Shown: positions 55,801 through 64,000 of the stretch, in pieces
Layout: the number at the start of each line of letters is the position of its first letter
Position numbering within the stretch: position 1 is the first letter of the stretch
Assembly (NCBI GenBank): GCA_963809175.1
Contig: CAWEIK010000001.1
Span: forward strand, 1,178,001-1,242,000
DNA length: 64,000 nt
Source of the DNA: JACCTU01 sp963809175
Lineage (GTDB): Bacteria; Actinomycetota; Thermoleophilia; Gaiellales; Gaiellaceae
Reading direction: 5' to 3'
Position numbers and translations under genes: made by a program
Notes under the pieces: generated by a model
Databases searched by the model: none
Seen by the model: the letters and a program-made list of their open reading frames with translations, nothing else
What the model was told of the DNA's origin: nothing

Positions 55801-56822
55801 TCGAGTTCGGACTTGTCGTCGCGGCTGCAACCTGCGCTGCAGGGCTCGTCGCAGCCGCGACGCTGCGGCTGCTTCCGACGCTGCGACTCCAGCTCGCAGG
55901 ACTCGCGCTGATCGCGGTCACGCTGCCGCTCGCGGCCGTTTCGATCTCCGGGCTCGTCATGTTCCACTCCGGCCACGACCTGACGCTGCTCCTGGTCGCG
56001 GCGGCGTCGTCTTCGGCGGCCGTGAGCGGGGCGCTGCTGATCGCACGGTCGACGACGAAGAACATCGAGAGACTCCAAGCGGCGTCGCGGAGCTTCGCGT
56101 CCGGCGAGCTCGGAAGCCGTGCGCCGGTGGGCGGGCCGGCGGAGCTGGCGGAGCTGGCCGTGTCGTTCAACGACATGGCGGCCAACCTCGAGCGCCTGTT
56201 CGACGCGCGCCGTCAGCTGGTCGCATGGGCGAGTCACGACCTGCGGACGCCGCTCGCCTCGCTCCAGGCGATGCTCGAGGCGATCGAGGATGGGCTGGTC
56301 GAGCCCGACCGCTATCTGCCCCTTCTGCGGGCACAGGTCAGCGCGCTGTCGATGCTCGTCGACGATCTCTTCGAGCTGGCGCGCATCGACGCCGGCAACC
56401 TCACGCTCGAGCTGGCCGACGTGCGGCTGGACCCACTCATCGAGTCGTCGATCCGTGTTGTCGAGCCCGAGGCGCGGTTGCGCAAGGTTCGGCTCCACGC
56501 GCATCTCGACGACTCGCCGTCGGTCCGCTGCGCTCCCGAGAAAGTGGAGCGCGTGCTCTACAACCTGCTCACGAACGCGCTTCGTCACACGCCGAGCGAC
56601 GGGTCGGTGGCGATCAGGGTCGAGTCCCTCGAGCGTGAGGTCCAGGTGACGGTCGAGGACACAGGGAGCGGATTCGACGCTGCCGCGACCTCGAACTCGG
56701 GCCTGGGGCTGTCGATCGCGCGTGGACTCGTCCAGCTCCAGGACGGGAGGTTGTGGCAGGAGAACCGCCGGGGCGGAGGGGCCCGTGTCTCCTTCACGCT
56801 TCCGACCGCGAGCCCACGGTAA
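55797..56822 (+). CDS. Membrane sensor histidine kinase
   Basis: 341 residues. Two N-terminal spans (GLVVAAATCAAGLVAAATLR; LAGLALIAVTLPLAAVSISG) and a third hydrophobic stretch LLLVAAASSSAAVSGALLI leave almost no extracellular loop, so the signal is probably sensed in the membrane. HAMP-like RLQAASRSFASGELGSRAP, H-box VAWASHDLRTPLASLQAMLE, N-box RVLYNLLTNALRHTP, G-boxes VEDTGSGFDAA and GLGLSIARGLVQLQDG. It pairs with the upstream regulator by a GTGA overlap. rnpB starts 28 bases after its stop. Confidence 0.94.
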   Translation: MIEFGLVVAAATCAAGLVAAATLRLLPTLRLQLAGLALIAVTLPLAAVSISGLVMFHSGHDLTLLLVAAASSSAAVSGALLIARSTTKNIERLQAASRSFASGELGSRAPVGGPAELAELAVSFNDMAANLERLFDARRQLVAWASHDLRTPLASLQAMLEAIEDGLVEPDRYLPLLRAQVSALSMLVDDLFELARIDAGNLTLELADVRLDPLIESSIRVVEPEARLRKVRLHAHLDDSPSVRCAPEKVERVLYNLLTNALRHTPSDGSVAIRVESLEREVQVTVEDTGSGFDAAATSNSGLGLSIARGLVQLQDGRLWQENRRGGGARVSFTLPTASPR

Positions 56823-56836
56823 GGGCGGGGCGAGGC

Positions 56837-56842
56837 TACAAT
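56837..56842 (+). promoter_or_regulatory. Predicted -10 of rnpB
   Basis: TACAAT with 7 bases to the first base of the predicted RNase P RNA. This RNA gene shows independently that a TANNNT hexamer about 7 bases from the transcript start is the normal spacing here. Confidence 0.6.
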
Positions 56843-56849
56843 TCGACGT

Positions 56850-57196
56850 GCAGGCCGGGTGATCGCGAGCGTCTGACGCTCGAGGAAAGTCCGGACACCA
56901 CAGGGCAGAACGCTGGGGAAACCCCAGGCGGCGAAAGCCGACGGAAAGTGGCACAGAAAGGAGACCGCCTCCGGCGCATGACTCTCCGGAGACGCCGGCG
57001 GTAAGGGTGAAAAGGTGGGGTAAGAGCCCACCAGCGCCGCGGTGACGCGGCGGCTAGCCAAACCCCGTTCGGTGCAAGGCGAAACAGGTCCCGCCGAGGT
57101 GGCCCGCCGAGGGACCGGGTACGCCGCTCGAGCCGGCGAGAGATCGTCGGCCTAGAGGGATGATCACCCTCGACAGAATCCGGCTTACAGGCCTGC
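56850..57196 (+). ncRNA. rnpB: RNase P RNA (type A)
   Basis: About 347 bases. P1 is GCAGGCC at the 5' end with GGCCTGC at the 3' end. The conserved core GAGGAAAGTCCGGAC (CR-I) is near 56880, with ACAGGGCAGAACGCTGG after it. Also present are the GGTGAAAAGGTGGGGTAAGAG (CR-IV) region near 57006, CCAAACCCC, GTTCGGTGCAAGGCGAAACA, and terminal GACAGAATCCGGCTTACAGG. It is the catalytic RNA that removes tRNA 5' leaders. Ends are set by P1 pairing and could be a few bases longer. Confidence 0.95.
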
Positions 57197-57201
57197 TACC
57201 G

Positions 57202-57225
57202 AAAAGCCCCGGCAACGGGGCTTTT
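57202..57225. terminator. Bidirectional intrinsic terminator
   Basis: AAAAGCCCC-GGCAACC-type loop-GGGGCTTTT: a 9-bp stem whose A and T tracts serve rnpB on the plus strand and the cyclase-regulator gene converging on the minus strand. Confidence 0.85.
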
Positions 57226-57242
57226 CTATTTCCAGCGCGACT

Positions 57243-59706
57243 TCAAGGTGTGAGGGCGAGTTTCACGGCGTCGTCGAACGTCATCGCGCGCCCTTCGGAC
57301 CAGACGGCATCCGCCTCCGCGCCCAGCCGCTCGCGGGCGGCGCCGATGTATCGCTCGAGAAGGGTGTCCCAGAAGGCGACGGAAATCGAGATGCCGAGTG
57401 ACTCCCAGAGCGCCTCGACCGAACCGGCCAGTAGCAGTGCCCGCCGCGGGTCGGCGTTACCGGCAGCCGCCATCGCGACGCCTTGGACCTCGAAGCTCGT
57501 CTCGATGACGTCGTCGAGCGGAAGCGCCGCCTGCAGGCTCTCGCGGTAACGCTGCTCTGCCTCCTCCGTGTTGCCGCGGGTCAGTGCGCAGTCCGCGAGG
57601 AAGTGGTACGCGAAGTGCTCCGTGCGCGGGTCGGCGTCCGCGAGCTCGAGCAGTTCCAGTGAGAGCGACTCCGCTCGCTCGACCTCGCCCGCTGCAACGA
57701 GCATCTGGCAGACGCCCACGAGCGCGCGCGTCTCGCCGGGTCGGTCGCCGAGCTCACGGCGGAGCTGGAGGCTCTGCTCGAACGCGTCGAATGCGGGCGA
57801 GATGTCGGCGGCGTTGTAGGCGAGGAGCCAGCCGAGCGCGTCGAGCGCCGAAGCGAGCTCGCTCGGATCATCGAGCTCGCGCCAGAGACGGATCGACTGA
57901 TCGACCTGCGCTCGTCCCTCGTCGACTTCGCCGTGCCTCGCCACGAGTGACCCCGACGCTGTGAGTGCGCGCGCTCGAGATCGACCCGTTGCAGTCGACT
58001 CGGTGAGCGCGCCGGCCAAGTCGCCCACTCCCTTCGGCCAGAAGCCCGTGCGACAGCCAGAACCAGCCGAGTGCGCCTGCGAGCTCGAGCCCACGATCGG
58101 GGTCGTTCCCGACCAGCCAGTCGAGCGCGGCACGAAGGTCGTCGTGGTCGACTCCGAGCCGCGCAGTCCACTCCGACTCGGCCTCGAATCGTCGCTCGTA
58201 CGCCTCCTCTGCGAGTGCGGAGAAGAAACGTGCATGACGTTGACGAAGCTCCTCGGCCGCCGGCGAGGATGCGAGCCTCTCGAGCGCGTACTCGCGGATC
58301 GTCTCCAGCATCAGGAGTCGGTCGTCGCCGATCGGCTTCAGGAGGCTCGAGTCGACGAGTGCTGCGAGGCCGTCGAGGTCGGCGTCGCAGATCTCTTCGG
58401 CGGCGGCGATCGGGAAGCTGCCGGCGAAGACGGAGACCTTGGCGAAGAGCTCCTTGCTCGCAGCATCGAGAAGTTCGTAGCTCCACTCGATCGTGGCGCG
58501 CAGCGTTCGTTGGCGTTCTGGGGCGTCGCGCGCTCCGCCGGTCAGGAGCGGAAGCGCCGAGTCGAGGCGGTCGAGGAGTCGTTCCGGGGTGAGGAGCTTC
58601 GTGCGGGCCGCGGCGAGCTCGACTGCAAGCGGGAGACCGTCAAGGCGATTGCAGATCGCCTCAACGGTGGCGTCGGGCGCGAGCTCTCGCCCGATCGCGC
58701 GCGCCCGCTCGACGAAGAGGGCGGCTGCATCGGTCGTCGTGAGCGGCTCCAGCCGATACTCGCGCTCGGCCGACACGTGCAGGGGAGTCCGGCTGGTCAC
58801 CAACACGCGCAGATCTTTCGACGCTGCGAGGGCGTCGCTCACGGCAGGAGCGGCGCCGAGGAGGTGCTCGAAGTTGTCGAGCAGAATCAGGAGCTCCTTC
58901 CCCCGGAGGAACGCGGCGAGGTCGTCGCGCGCTCCGATCGCCTGTGCGACCTCCGTGGACAGGAGCTCGGCGTCTGAGACGCCGGCGAGTGGGACCCAGA
59001 AGACGCCGTCACGCAGCGTGCCGATGAGCTCGGCTGCGACTTGCAGCGCGAGGCGAGTCTTTCCCGTGCCGCCTGGACCGGTGATGGTGAGCAGCCGGCT
59101 CCCGTCAGAGAGCAGCGCGACGAGCTCACTGATCTCATCCTCTCTCCCGACGAGCGGGCTCGCGGCGACCGGCAGATTGCTGGCGTCGAGGGTCCGCAAC
59201 GGCGGAAAGTCGCCGTCGCCCAGCTGATACAGCCGCTCGGCTCCGGTCAGGTCCTTCAGCCGATGTTCTCCGAGATCGCGAATCGGCCCCTCGCGGTCCA
59301 AGAGCCTTCGGGTCGTGTCGGAGAGGACGATCTGGCCTCCATGGGCGGCGCCGGCGATTCGCGCCGCCCGGTGCACGTCGACGCCGACGTAACCTTCGTC
59401 CGTCACGATCGGCTCGCCGGTGTGGACTCCCATGCGGACTCGGATGGGACCCGCCTCGAACTGTTGCCGCGCCTCGTCAGCGGCGGCAACGGCGTCGGCG
59501 GCGCTCGAAAACGCGACGAAGAAGGCATCGCCCTGCGTGTCCACCTCGACACCGGCGTGTCTCGTGAACGCGTCCCTCAGGACACGGCGGTGGTCGGCGA
59601 GCAGATCGGCGTAACCCGGTCCGTGCTCCTGCAGTAGCCGTGTCGAGCCCTCGACGTCCGTAAAGAGAAACGTGACGGTTCCAGTCGGAAGCTTGCGCGA
59701 ACTCAC
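57243..59706 (-). CDS. Class III adenylate cyclase / NB-ARC ATPase / TPR regulator (one frame shift)
   Basis: About 820 residues. The cyclase domain (8-165) has metal-binding Asp in TVTFLFTDVEGSTRLLQEHG and VEVDTQGDAFFVAFSSAADA, and GYVGVDVHRAARIAGAAHGG. The STAND-type ATPase has Walker A LLTITGPGGTGKTRLALQ, Walker B ELLILLDNFEHLLGAAP, RVLVTSRTPLHVSAEREYRL, LPLAVELAAARTKLL. The C-terminal TPR repeats (LDALGWLLAYNAADISPAFD) end the chain. A shift near 58035 joins two frames. There is no DNA-binding domain, unlike AfsR. The end meets the rnpB terminator. CATGAT lies 6 bases before the GTG. Confidence 0.88.
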
Positions 59707-59778
59707 CGCGCGATCATGTCACCGACGAGGGAGAGCCCCGCCTCGCGCGGAGCTCTCCCTGACGTCACGCTGTGTCGC

Positions 59779-62364
59779 TTACTTGTCGGCCCAGTAGGCG
59801 GCCGAGCCGAGCATCGTCCACTCCCGCTCGGGATCTGCGCGATAGAGCGGGTTCATCGCGAAGATCGTCAGGCGGGCACTCCCCGAGGTCGAGGTGCCGT
59901 GCGCGATCACTGCCGAGCCCGGAGCCGATGCGGACTGCGCGTCGGGTGCCCAGAGGCCCGCGAGGAAGAAGCCAGCCAGCGGCAGCCGCCCGTCGACGCT
60001 CATCGTCGCGGGGATCGCCGTGAACCAGGTCGGCGGATCCATGATCGCGGTGTCTTGCGCGGGGAACGACCCGACGATCGGGCTGTTCACGCCGCCCTCG
60101 TTGTTCCACTGCACGATGCCGCTCCGACCGTTACCGGTCCGGCTCGCGGCGGTCAGTCCGCTGACGAGCGCACCGCCGGTCAGGAACGTTCGCCCCGTTC
60201 GTGCCGGCGCCGATGTAGCCGCCGCCGGCACGCGAAGAAGGCCTGGAGTCTGCGCGGCCGATGACGTTCGACGCAGCCGGGTAGTTCGTGCGGCGTTGAA
60301 GATGACGTCGTAGTTCGCCAGCGGGTCGGTCGCAGCCGAGTTGATCGTCGCGGTCGAGACCGGGTCGGCCACGAAGCCGAGGTTCCGGAGCGACCAGACG
60401 TCCTGGTTCACCGCAGCGGTCAGGACGGCGATCCGTGGCACGCGGTCGATCGCCTCCCTCGTCGGGAGGCCGTCGCTGTAGGCCCGGCGGAACCAGACGT
60501 CGTTTTCGCGACCGACACGCGCAAGCGCGACCTTCGTCGCCGGGTCCGCCGCGAAGATCACGCTGCCGGCCGGCAGCGTCTCGCCGGCCGGGCTTGCGAA
60601 CGACGTCATGGCGAACTGCGCGGTCGTGCCGCCTGCGAGCAGTGCGTTCAGCGTTCGCACCGCGGTCGGCGAGTCGATCGCGAGCACGTACGCATCCGCC
60701 GCACCCGGCTCGACGCCGCCGAGCAGGTGGCTCGCCTTGGTCACGCGGTTCGTGACCGGCGAGAAGTCGGCGTCACGCGGGATGACGAGCGTGTCGGCGC
60801 CCCAGAGGAACCCGTGGCTCCACGCGCCGGGCGGCGCGTACAGCTGTTGGATCAGCCCCGAGATGTTCGTGCCGATGCTGAGCGCAGTGTCCGCGAGGCC
60901 GCGGTGTGCCTGCGTCATCCAGACCACGTACGAGCCCTTGTCGAACGTCTGACCACCGTACGCCCCGCCCTGCTTCAGCTCCTCGACCTGGATGCCGTTC
61001 TCGAGCAGCCAGTCGACGAGCCGGTTCGCTTCCGGATCGCTTCGTTGGCCGGCCCCGAGCGGGATCACGTACCCCTTCGGGTATTCGCGCATCCAGATGT
61101 GGTCGGTGACGTAGGGCGCCGGGCAGCACGCCGGCCGGGGAGCGTTCGTCACGCCGCGGCGGTACGTCTCGAGCTCGTCCCAGAGCAGGTCGTGCCGGTG
61201 CGCGAGGTCGAAGAGGAGCGTCGACCAGGTGACGGTGTACTGCGCGAGCTTCGCACCGAGCCGGCCGCGTTGGTGCGTCGTGCTGCCGGGGACTCCACAG
61301 CCGGTTCCGGTCGAGTTGCACATCTCGACGGTCGTGCCGTTCAGCCCGACGAGCTGCGAGTACATCGGCGTGTAGAACGGCCCCCAGTCGTCCCAGCCCT
61401 CTGCCTCGGGCGGCCCCGGCGGGTTGCCGCTCGGACAGATACCGCTCGGGCCCGGCGGGTTGGAGGTCGCGCACCAGTCGAGGATCGGTCGCGTCACGCC
61501 GAAGCCGATCGCGTTCATCGCCGCCTCGTTCGCGTCGATCCGGCTGACGTTCCATTTCAGCCAGAGGTCGTAGTCGATGCTCGGGTTGTGCGGCTTCGTC
61601 GTCGACTCGATCAGCGTCGGCGTGACGTAGCCGTGCTGGTCGAGCATGTCCGGCGGCAGCCACTCCTGCATGATCGAGACCGCGGCCTTCGTCTCGGACT
61701 GCGACTGCGTCAGGAAGTCGCGGTTCAGGTCGAAGTTGTTGCCGTTCGTCCGCGCGTTCGCGATGCGCCCGTCCGGGTTGTGGTCGACGTTCCAGAGCAG
61801 GACGACGTGGTTCAGGATCGAGTCGACCTCCGGATCGGCGCCGTACGGCGTGGTCGCCAGACGCTCGACGAGGTCGAACATCGCGTCGACACCCTCGGAC
61901 TCGTTGCCGTGGATTCCCGACTGGACGAAGATCGGCACCTTCACTCCGTCGCCGGCCCGGTCGAGCATCCCCTGCGCGCGAGCGGGCTCGGTGAGCGCGA
62001 TCTTCCGGATGTTCTGCCAGGTCTGGAAGTCCTTGCGCTGTTGGTTGGTGTCGAGCGCGTTGATCGTCACGAGGTACAGGTCGCGACCGAGCGCCGACTG
62101 ACCGATCACCTTGACGTCCATCCGCCCGTTGCTTCGCGCCTGGATGTCGGCCAGCGTGCAGGCGAACGCGTACCAGGGAATGTGCGGGAAGCTCCCGACC
62201 GGATGGGTCGGCGAGCTGCCGTCGGGTAGCGCGGCTGTCAGGTCCTCGCTCGGCGTGCCGCACCAGGGCGGCGAAGCACCGCTTGCGGGCATGACCGAGC
62301 CCGCGAGCAGGATGGTCGTGACGAACGCCGCGACCAGGAACGTCCGAAGGCGTTTCACGTGCAT
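59779..62364 (-). CDS. Secreted M14 zinc carboxypeptidase
   Basis: 861 residues with signal peptide RLRTFLVAAFVTTILLAGSV. The M14 catalytic domain has zinc ligands in FVQSGIHGNESEGVDAMFD (HxxE) and VVLLWNVDHNPDGRIANA (His), and substrate Asn-Arg in NNFDLNRDFLTQSQ. A catalytic Glu is likely in GTTVEMCNSTG. The C-terminal half contains GATase-like and unknown segments. Between 60187 and 60290 the literal frame is nonsense, while the neighbouring frame reads NYPAASNVIGRADSRP and GGGYIGAGTNGAN; two compensating indels are likely. GGGAGGGAG precedes the ATG. Confidence 0.88.
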   Translation of the reverse strand: MHVKRLRTFLVAAFVTTILLAGSVMPASGASPPWCGTPSEDLTAALPDGSSPTHPVGSFPHIPWYAFACTLADIQARSNGRMDVKVIGQSALGRDLYLVTINALDTNQQRKDFQTWQNIRKIALTEPARAQGMLDRAGDGVKVPIFVQSGIHGNESEGVDAMFDLVERLATTPYGADPEVDSILNHVVLLWNVDHNPDGRIANARTNGNNFDLNRDFLTQSQSETKAAVSIMQEWLPPDMLDQHGYVTPTLIESTTKPHNPSIDYDLWLKWNVSRIDANEAAMNAIGFGVTRPILDWCATSNPPGPSGICPSGNPPGPPEAEGWDDWGPFYTPMYSQLVGLNGTTVEMCNSTGTGCGVPGSTTHQRGRLGAKLAQYTVTWSTLLFDLAHRHDLLWDELETYRRGVTNAPRPACCPAPYVTDHIWMREYPKGYVIPLGAGQRSDPEANRLVDWLLENGIQVEELKQGGAYGGQTFDKGSYVVWMTQAHRGLADTALSIGTNISGLIQQLYAPPGAWSHGFLWGADTLVIPRDADFSPVTNRVTKASHLLGGVEPGAADAYVLAIDSPTAVRTLNALLAGGTTAQFAMTSFASPAGETLPAGSVIFAADPATKVALARVGRENDVWFRRAYSDGLPTREAIDRVPRIAVLTAAVNQDVWSLRNLGFVADPVSTATINSAATDPLANYDVIFNAARTTRLRRTSSAAQTPGLLRVPAAATSAPARTGRTFLTGGALVSGLTAASRTGNGRSGIVQWNNEGGVNSPIVGSFPAQDTAIMDPPTWFTAIPATMSVDGRLPLAGFFLAGLWAPDAQSASAPGSAVIAHGTSTSGSARLTIFAMNPLYRADPEREWTMLGSAAYWADK

Positions 62365-62491
62365 GGGTGGCTCCCTCCCCCAGGTTCTCGACCGCGCCAC
62401 AACGGCGCACGCGGCCGACTTTCGGGAGGTGCATATCCCGTCCGAGCGGTTGTTGTCAACCGCGGCTGGAGGGTGACGAACGCTTAACGCG

Positions 62492-62881
62492 CTAGGACGG
62501 GGCGCCGCGACCCCGCGTGAGGCCGCCCATGATGACGTTGAGCACCATCGAGACGATCGCCATGATGATCGCCGCCCAGATCGCGGTCCAGAAGAAGCTG
62601 TCGATCGTCAGCCGATCGGTGAGCGCATCGGTGATTTGTAGGAGCACCGCATTGATGACGAACAGGAACAGCCCGAGCGTCACCACTGTCAATGGGAGGG
62701 TGAGGAGCCGCAGGAGCGTGCCGATCACCGCGTTCACGATTCCGAAGATCGCCGAGACCAGGATGTAGCTCCCCGCTCCGCCGGAGACGTCCATGCCGTC
62801 GAGCAGCCAGCTGGTCACCGCGAACGCGAGTGCGAGCAGGGCCCAGCTGATGAGTATCCCGACGATCACGTGCGACACCAT
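62492..62881 (-). CDS. Four-span membrane protein (phage holin superfamily 4, YvlD-like)
   Basis: 129 residues with four hydrophobic segments: VIVGILISWALLALAFAVTS, YILVSAIFGIVNAVIGTLLR, LPLTVVTLGLFLFVINAVLL, FFWTAIWAAIIMAIVSMVLN. Conserved elements are the polar FGIVNA in span 2 and the short LTLPLTVVTLGLF turn. It is chromosomally widespread and not a sign of a prophage. Function unsettled; homologues are linked to envelope stress. The ATG is the only good start. Confidence 0.85.
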   Translation of the reverse strand: MVSHVIVGILISWALLALAFAVTSWLLDGMDVSGGAGSYILVSAIFGIVNAVIGTLLRLLTLPLTVVTLGLFLFVINAVLLQITDALTDRLTIDSFFWTAIWAAIIMAIVSMVLNVIMGGLTRGRGAPS

Positions 62882-62914
62882 ACAACGGCGTTCGGCGATC
62901 CCGAACGCGTGTCG

Positions 62915-64000
62915 CTAGGCGCGGAGCGCGATCTCGACCGTCGTGCCGCGTCCCGGACGGGAGCTGACCGACGCGGCGCCGGCGATGCTCGCCGCGCGCT
63001 GCCTGATGTTGCGCAGCCCTTGGCCCGCGCCGCCGGTCTCTTCCTCGAAGCCGGTGCCGTCGTCCGCGACCGTGACCATCCGGCGACCGTCGCGATGCCA
63101 GATGCGGACGACCGCGGTTCTCGCGTTCGCGTGCTTCCGCACGTTCGCGAGCCCTTCCTGGACGATCCGGAAGACCTCGATCTGCTCGTCGGGCGCGAGG
63201 TTCACACGTTGGTCGATCTCGACGTCGACCTCGAGCAGGCCGTCTGCGGTCAGGAACTCGACGTAGCGCCGGAGCGCTGCGTCGAACGGCGCGCTTCCAC
63301 CCGCCGAGGACAGCGCCAGCACTGCGAAGCGTGCTTCCTGCTGGGCCGAGATCGTGAGCTCCTTGATGCGGGTGATCGCCTCGTCGGTGACCTTTCCGCT
63401 CTCGAGCATGCTCGCGTGCGTCGCGAGTGCGAAGAGGTACTGCGCGAGACCGTCGTGGATGTCGCGGGCGACGCGAGCGCGTTCGTCGGCGACCGCGCGC
63501 CCGAACTCGGCCGCGCTGATCGCCCGCCAGACGCCGACGAGCAGCACGCCGAAGGCGATCACGCGCAGGAAGTCGCCGACGGAGACCGCGGTCGCGGGGG
63601 TGAGCGGGGCGAAGACGCGGTAGAGCGCAGAGAAGAGGCTGAGCGTGGCCGCCGACGCGAGCCACCGGCTGAGGTCGTCTCCCCGGTTCCGGTAACGAAG
63701 CCCGAACCCGATCAGCGCGACGAGGCTCAGCACCGCCTGCAGCGAGAGCGCAAGCGTCAAGAGCACGGGCGGGTCCGGGTTGGTGGGGCCGGTCGCGAGC
63801 TCGGGCAGGTTGAGGCCGAGCGTGCCGAGCATCAGCCAGAGGCCCGCGAGCAGGAGGAGCAGTGCGGCCACGGCGTTGCCGAGCGCCCGCTGGCGCGACG
63901 TCGAGGTCCCGCGAACGAACGGCGCCGCGGCGATCAGGGTCATGGCGGCCAGCGCGCCGAAGATCGCCGCCCAGCTCTCGACCCTCGACGGAACGGGGTC
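62915..64000 (-). CDS. NarL-type sensor histidine kinase, N-terminus beyond the window
   Basis: 361 residues visible; the frame stays open to the right edge, so the start lies outside. Hydrophobic spans: AAIFGALAAMTLIAAAPFV, NAVAALLLLLAGLWLMLGTL, LLTLALSLQAVLSLVALIGF, SAATLSLFSALYRVFAPL, FLRVIAFGVLLVGVWRAI. The HisKA_3 phospho-His is in RVARDIHDGLAQYLFALATH. The ATPase has VQEGLANVRKHANARTAVVR (N box), VADDGTGFEEE and GQGLRNIRQRAASIAGAASV. It should pair with a NarL-type regulator; the receiver-only protein at 49.5 kb is too distant to link. Confidence 0.92.
   Translation of the reverse strand, partial: DPVPSRVESWAAIFGALAAMTLIAAAPFVRGTSTSRQRALGNAVAALLLLLAGLWLMLGTLGLNLPELATGPTNPDPPVLLTLALSLQAVLSLVALIGFGLRYRNRGDDLSRWLASAATLSLFSALYRVFAPLTPATAVSVGDFLRVIAFGVLLVGVWRAISAAEFGRAVADERARVARDIHDGLAQYLFALATHASMLESGKVTDEAITRIKELTISAQQEARFAVLALSSAGGSAPFDAALRRYVEFLTADGLLEVDVEIDQRVNLAPDEQIEVFRIVQEGLANVRKHANARTAVVRIWHRDGRRMVTVADDGTGFEEETGGAGQGLRNIRQRAASIAGAASVSSRPGRGTTVEIALRA

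Noticed and set aside
62492..62881. Prophage holin gene
   Set aside because: The four-span family is common on bacterial chromosomes, and no other phage gene is nearby.

Overview
The window is GC-rich throughout, with strong G/C bias at third codon positions and tightly packed genes that often overlap by GTGA, ATGA or TGATG. Gene content points to a non-streptomycete actinobacterium, most likely a deep-branching one such as class Thermoleophilia. Supporting points are the GlgE maltose-1-phosphate pathway, a LexA box of the CGAAC-N4-GTTCG type, an rpsF-ssb-rpsR-rplI-dnaB operon, cyclase/NB-ARC regulators and many apparently leaderless genes. The class assignment is inference. I see no prophage, insertion sequence, CRISPR array or rRNA. 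Apart from the region holding RNase P RNA, no stretch longer than about 300 bases lacks a gene.

Layout. 1-5.5 kb: a minus-strand purine operon purD-purE-(acetyltransferase)-purB-purC-purS-purQ. 5.5-6.2 kb: two small plus-strand genes. 6.2-11.1 kb, minus strand: rpsF-ssb-rpsR-rplI-dnaB, a small zinc-ribbon-like gene and purA. 11.2-13.5 kb: small membrane and low-complexity proteins and a cell-wall amidase. 13.5-26.9 kb: a glycogen/trehalose block, with malQ divergent from glgE-treS-mak-glgB-treZ-glgX-treY. 26.9-30.5 kb: a HisC-like aminotransferase, a SnoaL-like protein, a PIN protein, a selenocysteine tRNA, PPK2 and an AlkA-like glycosylase. 30.5-37 kb: GMC oxidoreductase, hydantoinase A and B, MOSC and nitrilase genes. 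37-39.9 kb: selB and selA. 39.9-45.7 kb: a VanW protein, LOG protein, M50 protease, a MoaD-MoaE fusion, and a methylmalonyl-CoA-mutase-type catalytic subunit behind a strongly folded leader. 45.7-53 kb: an ABC exporter, glycosyltransferase, receiver protein, secG, tldD/tldE and tRNA-Leu. 53-57 kb: lexA, a secreted-protein pair divergent from a two-component system, and rnpB. 57-64 kb: a cyclase-ATPase-TPR regulator, an M14 peptidase, a small membrane protein and a sensor kinase cut by the window end.

How the genes work together. The block at 14.7-26.9 kb encodes both known routes linking alpha-glucan and trehalose: TreS-Mak-GlgE-GlgB builds glucan from trehalose, and GlgX-TreY-TreZ returns glucan to trehalose. 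The tRNA-Sec, SelA and SelB genes show that UGA can be decoded as selenocysteine. The MoaD-MoaE fusion indicates molybdopterin synthesis, so a Mo/Se enzyme such as formate dehydrogenase probably lies elsewhere in the genome.

Sequence quality. From 1 to about 9.4 kb, housekeeping genes are broken by more than 30 single-base shifts although their motifs are intact once frames are joined. Sparser shifts occur later. I treat these as uncorrected read errors, not pseudogenes, and give gene limits spanning the shifts.
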